64,000 bases of DNA, taken from the NCBI RefSeq assembly GCF_013618625.1, contig NZ_JABRWO010000010.1:186001-250000 (forward strand). Direction: 5' to 3'. Source of the DNA: Bremerella alba (GTDB lineage Bacteria > Planctomycetota > Planctomycetia > Pirellulales > Pirellulaceae). Below, one piece after another: positions 53,447 through 62,826 of this stretch (positions are counted from its first letter, which is position 1; each line of letters begins with the position of its first letter). The notes under the pieces are model-generated. The model was not told the DNA's origin, did no database searches, and worked only from the letters and a program-made list of their open reading frames with translations. Both the position numbers and the translations under genes were made by a program.

Positions 53447-55261
53447 ATGAGCAGCATCACCGCGGATGGGCAAGCGAGTCACGCCCACACATCAAGCGAA
53501 TTCGGCGTTGGCGAATTCCTTTCCACCTATGTTTTCTCACGCGATCATAAAGTGATCGGGATTCAGTTCCTGTTTTCCACGTTGCTGTGGTTCCTGGTCG
53601 GCGGCTTGCTGGCCATTGGTATCCGCTGGCAATTGGCTTGGCCCTGGAGTGATATGCCGGTGATTGGGCCGATGCTCTTTTCAGCCGAAGGGGGACAGAT
53701 TTCGCCTGAGTTCTACACCATGCTATTCACCATGCATGCCACGGTGATGACGTTTTTGGTGATCATTCCGATCCTCGCTGGTGCGTTTGGCAACTACCTG
53801 ATTCCGTTGATGATTGGTGCCGACGATATGGCCTTCCCGACGCTCAACATGTTGAGCTATTGGGTGATGTGGCCGGCCTTCTTCTTCTTCGGCGGAAGTT
53901 TCTTTGTCGCTGGCAATGGAGCATCCAGCGGATGGACGAGTTACCCGCCGCTGTCCTCGATGCCGGAGGCTGCCCCTGGTAGTGGACTGGCGCAAACGAT
54001 GTGGCTGATCGCGCTCACGTGCGTGGGTATCAGTTCGATGATGGGCTCGGTCAATTACATGACCACCATCATTCAAATGCGTGCTCCTGGCATGACGATG
54101 ATGCGTCTGCCGATGACCATCTGGGGCATGTTTATCACGGCGCTGCTGCAAGCGTTTGCCCTGCCAGTGCTGACGGCCGCTGGTTTTATGCAATTGACCG
54201 ATCGCTTGTTTGGCACAGGCTTTTTCGTGCCGGAAGGGCTGATCGTGAACAACTCGGAGATGGCCGCCGGTGGTGGTCAGCCGCTGTTGTGGCAGCACTT
54301 GTTCTGGTTTTACTCGCACCCGGCGGTGTACATTATGATTCTGCCGGCGATGGGTATGGTTTCCGATATCCTCAGCTGTTTTGCTCGCAAGCCGCTCTTT
54401 GGCTACAAGCCGATGGTGTATGCCATCTGCGGGATCGCCGGGCTGGGCTTTATCGTCTGGGGGCACCATATGTTTGTCTCTGGCATGAACCCCGGACTGG
54501 GCATGACCTTCATGGTCGCCACGATGATGATCGCGTTACCGAGCGCCGTGAAGACGTTCAATTGGCTCGGCACGATCTACGGCGGCAAGATTCAATTCAC
54601 CACGCCGATGCTGTTCGCGTTGTCGTTTGTGTTGATGTTTGTGATCGGCGGTTTGTCCGGCATTTTCATGGCTGCCACGCCGGTCGATATCTTCATCCAC
54701 GACACCTACTTCATTGTCGCTCACTTCCACTACGTGTTGTTTGGAGGAACGGCCATGGCCGTGTTCGGGGCGATTTACTTCTGGTTCCCCAAGATGTTCG
54801 GCCGGATGATGAACGAGCCGCTAGGCAAGATTCACTTCCTGTTGACGTTCATCTTCATGAATGGCACGTTCTTCACGATGCACATTCTGGGGGCGGTCGG
54901 TTTTCCACGCCGCTTGGCTGACCCTTACCACTACGAGACCTTTCGGCACTTGTTGCCCATGAATCAGTTCATGACGATCTGCGCAATCTTAATGGTTGCC
55001 TCGCAGATCTTTTTCATCGTGAACTTTTTCTACAGCATTTTCTTCGGCCCCAAAGCAGGCCGAAATCCTTGGCATGCCAATGGTTTGGAATGGCAAGCCC
55101 CGAGCCCTCCGGGGCATGGTAACTTCGACTTCCAGCCGATCGTCTATCGCGGTCCGTACGAGTACGGTTCGCCGGAAGTCGATGAAGACTATTACCCGCA
55201 AACGCAACCACCCAACGAGCGCGGCGACACCGACGAGCCGGCCACGATGGTGGACCACTAA
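53447..55261 (+). CDS. coxA: Cytochrome c oxidase subunit I (A2-type)
   Basis: A 604-residue haem-copper oxidase subunit with twelve predicted helices. Haem a ligand His97 (T-M-H-A-T); CuB ligand His291 with the cross-linked Tyr295 in Y-S-H-P-A-V-Y; the His-His pair in W-G-H-H-M-F; and H-D-T-Y-F-I-V-A-H-F-H-Y for haem a3 and a. The usual Glu of H-P-E-V is absent and Y-S-H-P replaces it, the mark of the A2 subfamily of proton pumps. It starts six bases after coxB. The C-terminal ~60 residues are a polar extension. Confidence 0.97.
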   Translation: MSSITADGQASHAHTSSEFGVGEFLSTYVFSRDHKVIGIQFLFSTLLWFLVGGLLAIGIRWQLAWPWSDMPVIGPMLFSAEGGQISPEFYTMLFTMHATVMTFLVIIPILAGAFGNYLIPLMIGADDMAFPTLNMLSYWVMWPAFFFFGGSFFVAGNGASSGWTSYPPLSSMPEAAPGSGLAQTMWLIALTCVGISSMMGSVNYMTTIIQMRAPGMTMMRLPMTIWGMFITALLQAFALPVLTAAGFMQLTDRLFGTGFFVPEGLIVNNSEMAAGGGQPLLWQHLFWFYSHPAVYIMILPAMGMVSDILSCFARKPLFGYKPMVYAICGIAGLGFIVWGHHMFVSGMNPGLGMTFMVATMMIALPSAVKTFNWLGTIYGGKIQFTTPMLFALSFVLMFVIGGLSGIFMAATPVDIFIHDTYFIVAHFHYVLFGGTAMAVFGAIYFWFPKMFGRMMNEPLGKIHFLLTFIFMNGTFFTMHILGAVGFPRRLADPYHYETFRHLLPMNQFMTICAILMVASQIFFIVNFFYSIFFGPKAGRNPWHANGLEWQAPSPPGHGNFDFQPIVYRGPYEYGSPEVDEDYYPQTQPPNERGDTDEPATMVDH

Positions 55262-55265
55262 GCGT

Positions 55266-56288
55266 ATGACGAACCCTGTGCAATCCGAGTCCCCTTGGCC
55301 GCATCGCCTGGCGATGGTGTTGGTCTGCGCGACCTTTCCGTTGATTTGGATCGGCGGGCTGGTTACCACCACTAAGAGCGGCATGGCGGTACCGGACTGG
55401 CCGTCGACCTATGGCTACAACATGTTTTTGTATCCGTGGCAAACGTGGGTGTTCGGGCCGTACGACCTTTTCCTAGAACATGGTCACCGACTGTTGGCCT
55501 CGTCGGTTGGCATGCTGTGTATTGCGTTTTTAGTGCTGGCCCTTTGGCGAAAAGATAAGTCGCTGATCGTTCTGGGCGTGATCGCGCTGGTCTTGGTACT
55601 TTCGCAAGGGGTGCTCGGTGGGCTGCGTGTGGTCTGGGATAAGACCACCATTGCTCGGGTGCATGGCTGCGTAGGCCCGCTGTTTTTCGGCTTCCTTGTC
55701 TATATGGAATGTTTCACGTCGAAACGACTTCGAGCGATGTCAGCGATCGAGTCGACTCGCAGCGGTAGCTACTTGCGGCTTTCGATCGGGTTTATGGTGG
55801 TCGCGTTTCTGCAGATCGTGCTGGGTTCGTTGATTCGGCATGTACCGCTGACGATGACCCACGGTGCGTTTCGCGCGGCACTTTTGTTTCATGTGATCAC
55901 GGCCCTGCTGGTGGTCGTCAGTGCAATCGCAATATGCTTTACCGCCTGGCGAGACAGTCAGGCCAATCGAAGCATTCGTTTTACTTCGACGTTCGCCGTG
56001 CTGCTGATTGTCGGGCAAATCTTGCTGGGCATCGCAGCCTATACCGTGAAGTATGGCTGGCCGACTTTTCTGCCTGGCGGGGCCTACTTCGGCAGGTTCG
56101 TTGTGCAGTGGGAAAGTGCAATGCAGTCAATGATCGTGACGGGGCATGTCGCGGTTGGATCGTTAATTCTGGCCTGTAGCGTTCTGCTGGTCACCTATGC
56201 TCTGCGGTGTTATCCGATCGCTTCTTCGCAAGCGAATTCCTCCCCCGCCAAGCTGACCGGTAACCCGGGCAAAGAGGTGATGGCATGA
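55266..56288 (+). CDS. ctaA: Haem A synthase (COX15/CtaA family)
   Basis: A 340-residue membrane protein oxidising haem O to haem A. Features are G-G-L-V-T-T-T-K-S-G-M-A-V-P-D-W-P near the N-terminus, F-L-E-H-G-H-R-L-L-A-S with conserved His, and V-H-G-C-V-G-P in the middle; eight helices are expected. ATG 55266 is four bases after the coxA stop; the longer frame within coxA is rejected. The C-terminus overlaps the start of the next gene by four bases (ATGA). Confidence 0.94.
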   Translation: MTNPVQSESPWPHRLAMVLVCATFPLIWIGGLVTTTKSGMAVPDWPSTYGYNMFLYPWQTWVFGPYDLFLEHGHRLLASSVGMLCIAFLVLALWRKDKSLIVLGVIALVLVLSQGVLGGLRVVWDKTTIARVHGCVGPLFFGFLVYMECFTSKRLRAMSAIESTRSGSYLRLSIGFMVVAFLQIVLGSLIRHVPLTMTHGAFRAALLFHVITALLVVVSAIAICFTAWRDSQANRSIRFTSTFAVLLIVGQILLGIAAYTVKYGWPTFLPGGAYFGRFVVQWESAMQSMIVTGHVAVGSLILACSVLLVTYALRCYPIASSQANSSPAKLTGNPGKEVMA

Positions 56289-57196
56289 GTAGTGGTCCTG
56301 TCACTTTGACCGATCGTAAGTCGCGCGTGAAACAACAGTTGAGCGACTATTTAGAGCTGACCAAGCCCAAGATCGCTGTGCTGCTGTTAGTGTGCGTGGC
56401 GATCGCTGCGTACTGCGCTAGCAACGGCCAGCCCGATGTGGCTCGTCTGATTCATGTGATCGTGGGAACTGCCCTAGTGGCGGCAAGTAGCTGCGTCTGG
56501 AACCAGTGCCTGGAAGTTCACGTCGATCGCCGTATGAACCGCACTGCTCAGCGACCGATCCCCAGCGGTCGTCTGTCACGCTATACGAGCGCGTTGTTTG
56601 GCACATTGTTAGGTTCCGTTGGTATTTCCTACTTGCTGGCGACGGTGGGTGTTGTTCCGGCACTCATTGGGGCGCTGACTTGGATTTTGTATGTGTTCAT
56701 TTACACGCCCATGAAGCAGGTCACGCCGTGGAACACGACCGTCGGCGCCGTCGCCGGGGCGCTGCCAATTTTGATGGGCTGGCTGGCCATGAATCCAGTG
56801 TTGGACCTGAAGGCCGTGGCCATCTTTGCGATCTTGTTTTTCTGGCAGTTCCCGCACTTTATGGCCATCGCCTGGTTGTATCGAGAAGACTATGCCCAAG
56901 GAGGCATGAAGATGTGGTCCGTGGTCGACGGCAGCGGCACGAAGGCCGGCATTCAGGCCGTTTCCGGTGCTATGGCATTGCTGCTGGTCAGCGTGGTGCC
57001 GGGCCTTGGTGAGGCCGCGATGCCCAATGTGTTGTACATGCTGCTTTCCTTGCTCGGTGGTGTGTTCATGTTGGTCGCGTCGTGGCGTTTTTTCACTTCG
57101 CGAGACAACAAGACGGCCCGACAGTTGTTATTTGCCTCGTTGATCTATTTGCCCTGCCAACTGGCCTTGCTGGTCATTTTGCCCAGCGGCGGCTAA
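56285..57196 (+). CDS. ctaB: Haem O synthase (protohaem IX farnesyltransferase)
   Basis: A 303-residue UbiA-family prenyltransferase. It begins L-E-L-T-K-P-K-I-A-V-L-L; the Asp-rich motif region reads E-V-H-V-D-R-R-M-N-R-T-A-Q-R-P-I-P-S-G-R, in which the first Asp is replaced by Glu, a change that may be tolerated. W-Q-F-P-H-F-M-A-I-A-W-L-Y-R-E-D-Y is the second landmark. It supplies haem O to the haem A synthase encoded upstream. Confidence 0.95.
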   Translation: MSSGPVTLTDRKSRVKQQLSDYLELTKPKIAVLLLVCVAIAAYCASNGQPDVARLIHVIVGTALVAASSCVWNQCLEVHVDRRMNRTAQRPIPSGRLSRYTSALFGTLLGSVGISYLLATVGVVPALIGALTWILYVFIYTPMKQVTPWNTTVGAVAGALPILMGWLAMNPVLDLKAVAIFAILFFWQFPHFMAIAWLYREDYAQGGMKMWSVVDGSGTKAGIQAVSGAMALLLVSVVPGLGEAAMPNVLYMLLSLLGGVFMLVASWRFFTSRDNKTARQLLFASLIYLPCQLALLVILPSGG

Positions 57197-57229
57197 CGGA
57201 AAAAAGAACCTCAAGTAGACTGACCCCGC

Positions 57230-58447
57230 ATGTCCGATTCCCACAGTGAAGATCATCACGGTCACATTCAGCTGGAATACCATCCGGCGTTGCCGTTATC
57301 GCTTGGCAAGCTTTGTTTGTGGCTGTTTTTGTCGACAGAAATCATGTTCTTCGCCGGCCTGATCGGCGCTTATGTGGTGTTGAGATTCGGTGCCCCGACG
57401 GGTACCTGGCCGACTCCGCACGATGTTTATCTCAGCGAGCCGATGGGTGCTTTCAATACGTTCGTGCTGATCTGCAGCAGTTTGTCAATCGTGCTCAGCC
57501 TGGAAGCAGCTCGAAAGAACCAAAGCGGCGCGGCGAAGAAGTGGCTGCTGACCACGTTCGTGCTTGGCTGCGTCTTCTTGGGCGTCAAAGCTTACGAATA
57601 CAAAGAGAAGTTCGCCCACGGGATTTTCCCGACCAAAGAGAACCGCCGACTCTACGATCAGCCTGATGTGTACTACGTGTCGGCCCTCAAAGTCCGGCTC
57701 GAGAACCTCAAGTCAGGCCTGACCGATGAAGAAAAGGAAGAAGAGGTTCTCGATGGTATGACCCGCGTCCAGTTCATCGATACGATGTTAACCGGCGGGG
57801 TGGCGCACGCAGCCCGAACGGCCACGCAAACCGAGAACCCGATCCAAGCTCACGCCATTCTCGAGTCGCTCGCCTATGCCGTGCAGCATCACGAAGTGTC
57901 CGACTACCAGATTACCCGGCTGCGAACAGAAAAAGAGTCGCTGGCAGGTCCCTTAGCAAAGCTTGAAGAAGACCTGGCGACCAAAGATGCCCGTAAGACC
58001 GAGATCACCGAAAAGCTTAAGCCGCCTGCGGAAGGGGAAGAGGGGCCACCAGAGGACCAACTGCGTGACATGCGCGTTGAACTGGGGGGCCTGATGCAAG
58101 AGGTTGCCAAGCTCGATCAAGACGCCAAGCCGATGCGCGAACGGATTGCTTTCCTTGATCTTCTGCTTGCCGACGATGCTCATCTGCTGAACCATGGTAT
58201 AGGGCATGAAATGGCATGGATGGAGCTTCCCTTCGTCTTGCCCAGCGGCAACATGTGGGCCAGCACCTATTTCCTGCTAACTGGGTTTCACGCACTGCAT
58301 GTGATTGTGGGGCTGATTATTTTTGCCCTGGTATTGTTCAGTACGCTGGATATTAGCAAGTCGCACTACCTGGAAAACGCAGGCCTGTATTGGCACTTTG
58401 TCGACTTGGTGTGGATTTTCCTCTTCCCGCTGCTGTACCTGTTTTAA
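57230..58447 (+). CDS. coxC: Cytochrome c oxidase subunit III with ~200-residue insertion
   Basis: A 405-residue protein, about twice the usual short-type subunit III. Helices 1-3 lie in residues 25-125 ([18 protein letters not shown]), and the last two in 340-405 ([27 protein letters not shown]). Between them, residues about 128-338 are a soluble insert with strong coiled-coil character ([27 protein letters not shown]). The insert has no known family motif and should sit on one face of the membrane. Confidence 0.9.
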   Translation: MSDSHSEDHHGHIQLEYHPALPLSLGKLCLWLFLSTEIMFFAGLIGAYVVLRFGAPTGTWPTPHDVYLSEPMGAFNTFVLICSSLSIVLSLEAARKNQSGAAKKWLLTTFVLGCVFLGVKAYEYKEKFAHGIFPTKENRRLYDQPDVYYVSALKVRLENLKSGLTDEEKEEEVLDGMTRVQFIDTMLTGGVAHAARTATQTENPIQAHAILESLAYAVQHHEVSDYQITRLRTEKESLAGPLAKLEEDLATKDARKTEITEKLKPPAEGEEGPPEDQLRDMRVELGGLMQEVAKLDQDAKPMRERIAFLDLLLADDAHLLNHGIGHEMAWMELPFVLPSGNMWASTYFLLTGFHALHVIVGLIIFALVLFSTLDISKSHYLENAGLYWHFVDLVWIFLFPLLYLF

Positions 58448-58459
58448 AGAAGTGAATCC

Positions 58460-58903
58460 GTGACCGATCCCAATACCCATCCGCCGGCGCACGACCAGCA
58501 TTTGGAAAACGACGAAGAACTGCACGCTTCGACCGGCAACGGCAAGTACTGGGCGGTCTTCGTGGCGTTGTGCGTTCTCACGATGTGCTCGTTTCTGACC
58601 TATTTCGATTGGTGGGACACCAGCATCCCGCCCCACGTGAGCATGGCCTTCATGATGGCCGTCTCGTGCGGTAAGGCCCTGCTCGTGATGCTGTTCTTCA
58701 TGCATCTTCTGTGGGAAGCCAACTGGAAGTGGGTGCTGACAATACCAGCCGGCATGATGGCCATCTTTCTGGCCTGTATGCTGATTCCGGATATCGGCAT
58801 GCGAACCGTAAAGTATTCGCAAAGCCGCTGGCTGCATGCCCCCGTGCCGCATGTTGAGGCCGACGATGCGGCCGCGATCGACCATGCCCCTGCCGCTCAC
58901 TAA
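58460..58903 (+). CDS. Cytochrome c oxidase subunit IV family protein
   Basis: A 147-residue membrane protein starting at GTG with AAGAAG upstream. Three hydrophobic segments (about residues 31-50, 60-85 and 92-115) with K-A-L-L-V-M-L-F-F-M-H-L, the common signature of the bacterial subunit IV (COX4_pro) family. It is 12 bases after coxC. A histidine-rich tail (P-V-P-H-V-E-A...D-H-A-P-A-A-H) might bind metal but is not conserved evidence. Confidence 0.85.
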   Translation: MTDPNTHPPAHDQHLENDEELHASTGNGKYWAVFVALCVLTMCSFLTYFDWWDTSIPPHVSMAFMMAVSCGKALLVMLFFMHLLWEANWKWVLTIPAGMMAIFLACMLIPDIGMRTVKYSQSRWLHAPVPHVEADDAAAIDHAPAAH

Positions 58904-58915
58904 GTTGAACTGCGA

Positions 58916-59854
58916 ATGATCTCCCCGCGTGCGGTATCTATCGAAAATGTTTCCCATTTCTATGGGAAGCGGCAAGCGCTGGCCGAGGTCACGTTGTCGA
59001 TCAATCCTGGCGAAATTTTCGTCTTCCTAGGCCCCAACGGCGGTGGCAAGTCGACCTTGTTTCGACTGCTTTCCACGCTCATGCCGCTGGCCCATGGCGA
59101 TATCAGTATCCTCGGCAGAGCCGTTCGCACGCACCAGCACCAGGTCCGGCAACAGATTGGGGTCGTCTTTCAGATGCCCAGTCTCGATAAAAAACTGACG
59201 GTGCTGGAAAACATCCACCAACAGGCCGCTTTGTACGGGATCACAGGTTCCGTGCTGAAAGAACGGACTACCTTGTTGTTGGAAAAGCTAGAACTGGAAG
59301 ACCGCAAAAGCGACATCGTCGAAGATCTCTCCGGCGGACTGCGGCGACGTGTTGAACTCGCCAAGGGGATGCTGCATTCGCCGAAGGTCTTACTGCTGGA
59401 CGAACCCAGCACGGGGCTCGATCCGGCGGCACGACAGGCCATGTGGCGCTATCTAGAGTTTCTAAGGTCTGACCAAGGCGTGACCGTCATACTGACGTCG
59501 CATCTTCTTGAAGAGGCCGAGAAAGCCGACCGAATTGCCATCCTCGATCAAGGCAAGCTCGTCGCACTCGATACGCCGGATGCGTTGAAGGACCAAATCG
59601 GTGGCGATACGATCACCATCCGTTCGCGCCACCCTCAAGCACTGATACAAAAGTTGCACGACGAGCTTGGTCTGCACGCGACCGAGGTCAGCGAACTGGT
59701 TCGTCTGGAAACCGAAGACGGCCCCGCAACGATCCGTTCGATCATGCACACGGCCAGCGATCTGGTCGACGCGATTACCTTGGCCAAGCCTTCGCTGGAA
59801 GATGTGTTTATCGGCATGACCGGCCGGCAGTTTACCGAGGAGGTGGCCGAGTGA
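58916..59854 (+). CDS. ABC transporter ATP-binding protein
   Basis: A 312-residue ATPase. Walker A is G-P-N-G-G-G-K-S-T (39-47), signature L-S-G-G-L-R-R-R (C loop), Walker B L-L-L-D-E-P-S-T-G-L-D. The extra C-terminal domain (I-T-I-R-S-R-H... and D-V-F-I-G-M-T-G-R) is as in DrrA/NatA-type exporters. It overlaps the permease gene by four bases (GTGA). Placement inside the oxidase cluster suggests export or insertion of something needed by the oxidase, as for NosF, but this is inference. Confidence 0.92.
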   Translation: MISPRAVSIENVSHFYGKRQALAEVTLSINPGEIFVFLGPNGGGKSTLFRLLSTLMPLAHGDISILGRAVRTHQHQVRQQIGVVFQMPSLDKKLTVLENIHQQAALYGITGSVLKERTTLLLEKLELEDRKSDIVEDLSGGLRRRVELAKGMLHSPKVLLLDEPSTGLDPAARQAMWRYLEFLRSDQGVTVILTSHLLEEAEKADRIAILDQGKLVALDTPDALKDQIGGDTITIRSRHPQALIQKLHDELGLHATEVSELVRLETEDGPATIRSIMHTASDLVDAITLAKPSLEDVFIGMTGRQFTEEVAE

Positions 59855-60708
59855 CTTCCGAATCGATCGCTAGCCCCAAACCACTGGCAGCTGCCTGGTC
59901 GCTGTGCCGCCGTGAGATTGTGCGGTTTTTGCGACAACGCAATCGCATCATCGGGGCAATTGGGCAGCCCATTATATTCTGGCTCCTCTTTGGAACCGGA
60001 CTGACCGGTGTCTTTCGTACGGCAGGGCAGGGGGGCGGCGATGAGAGCTTTACCGTTTACTTCTTTCCTGGCACGCTGCTACTGATTGTGTTGTTCACGG
60101 CGATCTTCGCCACCATTTCCATCATCGAAGACCGCAACGAAGGCTTCCTGCAGTCGGTGCTTGTCTCGCCGATACCGCGTTGGTCGATGGTACTGGGGAA
60201 GGTGCTCGGCGGAACGATTCTCGCCGTCGGTCAGGCCATGCTCTTTCTGCTGCTGGGCTACTTCGTCGGTATTCACATGGACATCGTGCAGTTGGTCTCC
60301 ATCTTTGGACTACTCACGGTCGCTGGAATCGGGCTGACGTCGTTGGGGTTCTGGCTGGCCTGGCGGATGGACTCGACGCAGGGGTTTCACGCAGTGATGA
60401 ACTTGCTGTTGATGCCCATGTGGCTTTTGTCTGGGGCCTTTTTTCCTATTCCCACCAATACCTCGTCCCTGGGACAGTGGATTTTGAGTTGGGTTATGAC
60501 GCTCAACCCGGTGACCTATGCCTTGGGAGCCATTCGCAGAATCTTGCATGCCGAAACCGCGCCAAGCTTTTTAGGTGGGGAAACGGGCGGTCAATTCTGG
60601 TTGCCTAGTGTCGGGCTGGGCGTAACGATTACCATACTATTTGCAGTCGTCATGTTCGCCTTGGCCTGTCGTGCGGCAGAGAAAACCAGGCGAGGAGATT
60701 GGATATGA
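59851..60708 (+). CDS. ABC-2 transporter permease (DrrB-like)
   Basis: A 285-residue membrane protein with GTG start overlapping the ATPase stop. Six helices; I-S-I-I-E-D-R-N-E-G-F-L-Q-S-V-L-V-S-P-I-P-R is the conserved cytoplasmic loop, and L-L-M-P-M-W-L-L-S-G-A-F-F-P the re-entrant region of ABC-2 exporters. It pairs with the ATPase as a dimeric exporter. Its stop overlaps the SCO gene start (ATGA), so the ABC pair and the SCO gene are translationally linked. Confidence 0.9.
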   Translation: MTSESIASPKPLAAAWSLCRREIVRFLRQRNRIIGAIGQPIIFWLLFGTGLTGVFRTAGQGGGDESFTVYFFPGTLLLIVLFTAIFATISIIEDRNEGFLQSVLVSPIPRWSMVLGKVLGGTILAVGQAMLFLLLGYFVGIHMDIVQLVSIFGLLTVAGIGLTSLGFWLAWRMDSTQGFHAVMNLLLMPMWLLSGAFFPIPTNTSSLGQWILSWVMTLNPVTYALGAIRRILHAETAPSFLGGETGGQFWLPSVGLGVTITILFAVVMFALACRAAEKTRRGDWI

Positions 60709-61847
60709 AACCGACCACCGGAATCTTTATTTCAGCTGTCCTGTTGATCCTGCTAGGACTGACCATGTTCTGGGCTGCTTTCAACCGCGGCCCCAGCGGG
60801 GGCAGCATTCCGGTTGATGGTCACGCGGCGACAGGACCTGTGGTCGACCTGAATCGCGAGATCGCCCCCTTCGAGCTGATGTCGGCCCAGGAAGAAACGT
60901 TCGATACGGCATCGCTCGATGGAAACGTCTGGATCGCCAGCTTCTTCTTCACGGCATGCCCTTCGATCTGCAAAATGCAGAATCAGCAGATCGCGATCCT
61001 GCAGGAAGAATTCGCCGACGAAGGGGTCAAGTTCATCAGCATCACGTGCGATCCCGATAACGACACGCCAGCCGTCTTGCGGCAATACGCCGAGTCCTTC
61101 CAGGCCAAGCCTGACGTGTGGACTTTTCTGACCGGCGATATGCAACAGTTGAAGGAGATCACCGAAAACTCTTTTCAGGTGGCGTTTGAAACGCAAACCC
61201 ACAGTGATCGCCTGATGGTCATCGACAAAGAGGGCAAGCTGCGCGGAGCATTTCAGGCGACCGACGACATCGACTTCCGCCGCACGAAAAAGCTGCTGAA
61301 AGAACTGGTTGCCGAGCCGTACCAGCCGCAAGAGAAAGAAGTCGCGGCGAAAGACGAGCCTCGCCAGCAGACGATGGAAAGCTTTCAGCTGACCGACAGT
61401 CTAGATCTGCCGTTTGATAGCAAGTCTTTGGAAGGCGATCTCTGGCTGGGCAGCTTCTTTTATACGTCGTGCCCCGGCAGCTGTATCATGCAGAACATGG
61501 AGAAGGCCAAGCTGCGGAACGAGTTCAAGGATCGCGGTTTGAAACTTGTCAGCATTACGTGCGATCCCGATAACGACACGCCGGCAGCGCTAGCCGGCTA
61601 TGCCGAACGTTTTCAGGCCGACCCCGATCGCTGGTACTTCTGCACCGGCGAGTTCGATTATATCCAGAAGATCGGCAGCGAGTTCTTCGACATCAAAGTT
61701 GAACCGCAGTATCACAGCGACCGGGTTTTTCTGGTGGGGCGCGACGGCAAGGTGATCGACTCGTTTCGCACGAGTTTGCCCGATCAGATGGAAGCGTTGC
61801 AAAAGACTCTCGATGAAATGCTGCCGCCTGGCGAAGACGAAGCATAG
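60705..61847 (+). CDS. Tandem SCO1/SenC protein (two fused SCO domains)
   Basis: A 380-residue membrane-anchored protein with one N-terminal helix (residues 6-24) and two complete SCO domains. First: C85-P-S-I-C89 with His166 in T-H-S-D-R. Second: C256-P-G-S-C260 with His337 in Y-H-S-D-R. Both have the I-T-C-D-P-D-N-D-T-P-A motif. SCO proteins carry copper to the CuA site of subunit II; here both copper sites appear complete. Start 60705 has GAGGAG upstream; a TTG two codons earlier is not needed. Confidence 0.93.
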   Translation: MKPTTGIFISAVLLILLGLTMFWAAFNRGPSGGSIPVDGHAATGPVVDLNREIAPFELMSAQEETFDTASLDGNVWIASFFFTACPSICKMQNQQIAILQEEFADEGVKFISITCDPDNDTPAVLRQYAESFQAKPDVWTFLTGDMQQLKEITENSFQVAFETQTHSDRLMVIDKEGKLRGAFQATDDIDFRRTKKLLKELVAEPYQPQEKEVAAKDEPRQQTMESFQLTDSLDLPFDSKSLEGDLWLGSFFYTSCPGSCIMQNMEKAKLRNEFKDRGLKLVSITCDPDNDTPAALAGYAERFQADPDRWYFCTGEFDYIQKIGSEFFDIKVEPQYHSDRVFLVGRDGKVIDSFRTSLPDQMEALQKTLDEMLPPGEDEA

Positions 61848-61877
61848 GAAACCGAAAACAAGAAGAAGGATTAACGC

Positions 61878-62327
61878 GTGGATTTGGTAACCGTCTTGCC
61901 CCATGTCAATGCGTCGCTTAACGGCCTGGCAACCCTGCTGCTGGTGGTTGGCTTCGTGCTGATCAAGCAGGGTAAAGTGAACGCGCACAAGTGGACCATG
62001 CTGGGTTGCTTCGGCGTCTCGGTGGTGTTCCTGGTGTGCTATTTAACGTATCACGGGTTGATGGAAGGGCACAGCAAAACCTTTCCGGAGTATCCGGCCA
62101 ATTGGATTCGTTATAGCTATTACGTGATGCTGCTAACCCATGTGGTCTTGGCGGCGATCGTTCCCTTTTTGGCCGTCATTACCATTTACCTGGGCCTTAA
62201 GGATCGCCGTGAAGCACATCGCAAGATCGCGAAATGGACTTTTCCGATCTGGCTTTATGTTTCCATTACCGGCGTCTTAGTTTACCTTTGTTTGTATCAG
62301 TTCTTTCCTCCCCAAGTCGCAGTTTAG
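61878..62327 (+). CDS. DUF420 (CtaM-like) membrane protein
   Basis: A 149-residue protein with four hydrophobic segments, starting at GTG with AAGGA upstream. L-P-H-V-N-A-S-L-N-G-L-A-T-L-L-L, H-K-W-T-M-L and H-R-K-I-A-K-W-T-F-P-I-W-L-Y-V-S-I-T-G-V are typical of DUF420 proteins, some of which (CtaM) are needed for oxidase maturation. It lies 30 bases after the SCO gene. Confidence 0.88.
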   Translation: MDLVTVLPHVNASLNGLATLLLVVGFVLIKQGKVNAHKWTMLGCFGVSVVFLVCYLTYHGLMEGHSKTFPEYPANWIRYSYYVMLLTHVVLAAIVPFLAVITIYLGLKDRREAHRKIAKWTFPIWLYVSITGVLVYLCLYQFFPPQVAV

Positions 62328-62331
62328 GATC

Positions 62332-62655
62332 ATGAACGCCCTGAAAGCCATCTTCGCGAAATCGAGTTACGCCGCAGCGTTGTTGCTGGTGCTAGGGGCC
62401 CCGTCGTGGGCTTGGGCGTGTCCGACGTGCAAAGATGGCTTGAGCGACAACTACGTGGGCGCGTATGCGTTCAGTATTTTGTTCATGATGATTGTCCCCT
62501 ACGTGCTGTTGGCAGGCTTCTTCGTTTACATCGTGGTTTGCTATTGGCGGAGGCCAGCAGCTGAGCGAAAAGAACTGTCCGCAGACGAACTGACCCAGAT
62601 AGCGCTGAAAAAAGCGAAGCAGGGGATTCCTACCCAGCCTCCGGCGTTTGACTAG
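62332..62655 (+). CDS. Small membrane protein with N-terminal C-P-T-C motif
   Basis: A 107-residue protein: signal peptide to about residue 29 (W-A-W-A), then C-P-T-C-K-D-G-L, one transmembrane segment (about residues 45-68) and a charged tail. The C-x2-C just after the signal could bind metal or take part in thiol exchange on the outer face. The gene follows the DUF420 gene by four bases, so it belongs to the oxidase cluster; the function is unknown. Confidence 0.75.
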   Translation: MNALKAIFAKSSYAAALLLVLGAPSWAWACPTCKDGLSDNYVGAYAFSILFMMIVPYVLLAGFFVYIVVCYWRRPAAERKELSADELTQIALKKAKQGIPTQPPAFD

Positions 62656-62826
62656 TTGGGCGGGGTTCTTCGCGTCTTTTCTGAGGAAAGCAGCCGATTC
62701 AATCGCTACCCTTTCCCCCAATAGTTGGTGGAATCGCGAGTTCGCGGCTTACGCTTTGCTTTTCCGGGGCCGTGACGGCTTCTATACTGTATGCGGAAGG
62801 CAACTATCGTCAGGAATAGCGAGTGC

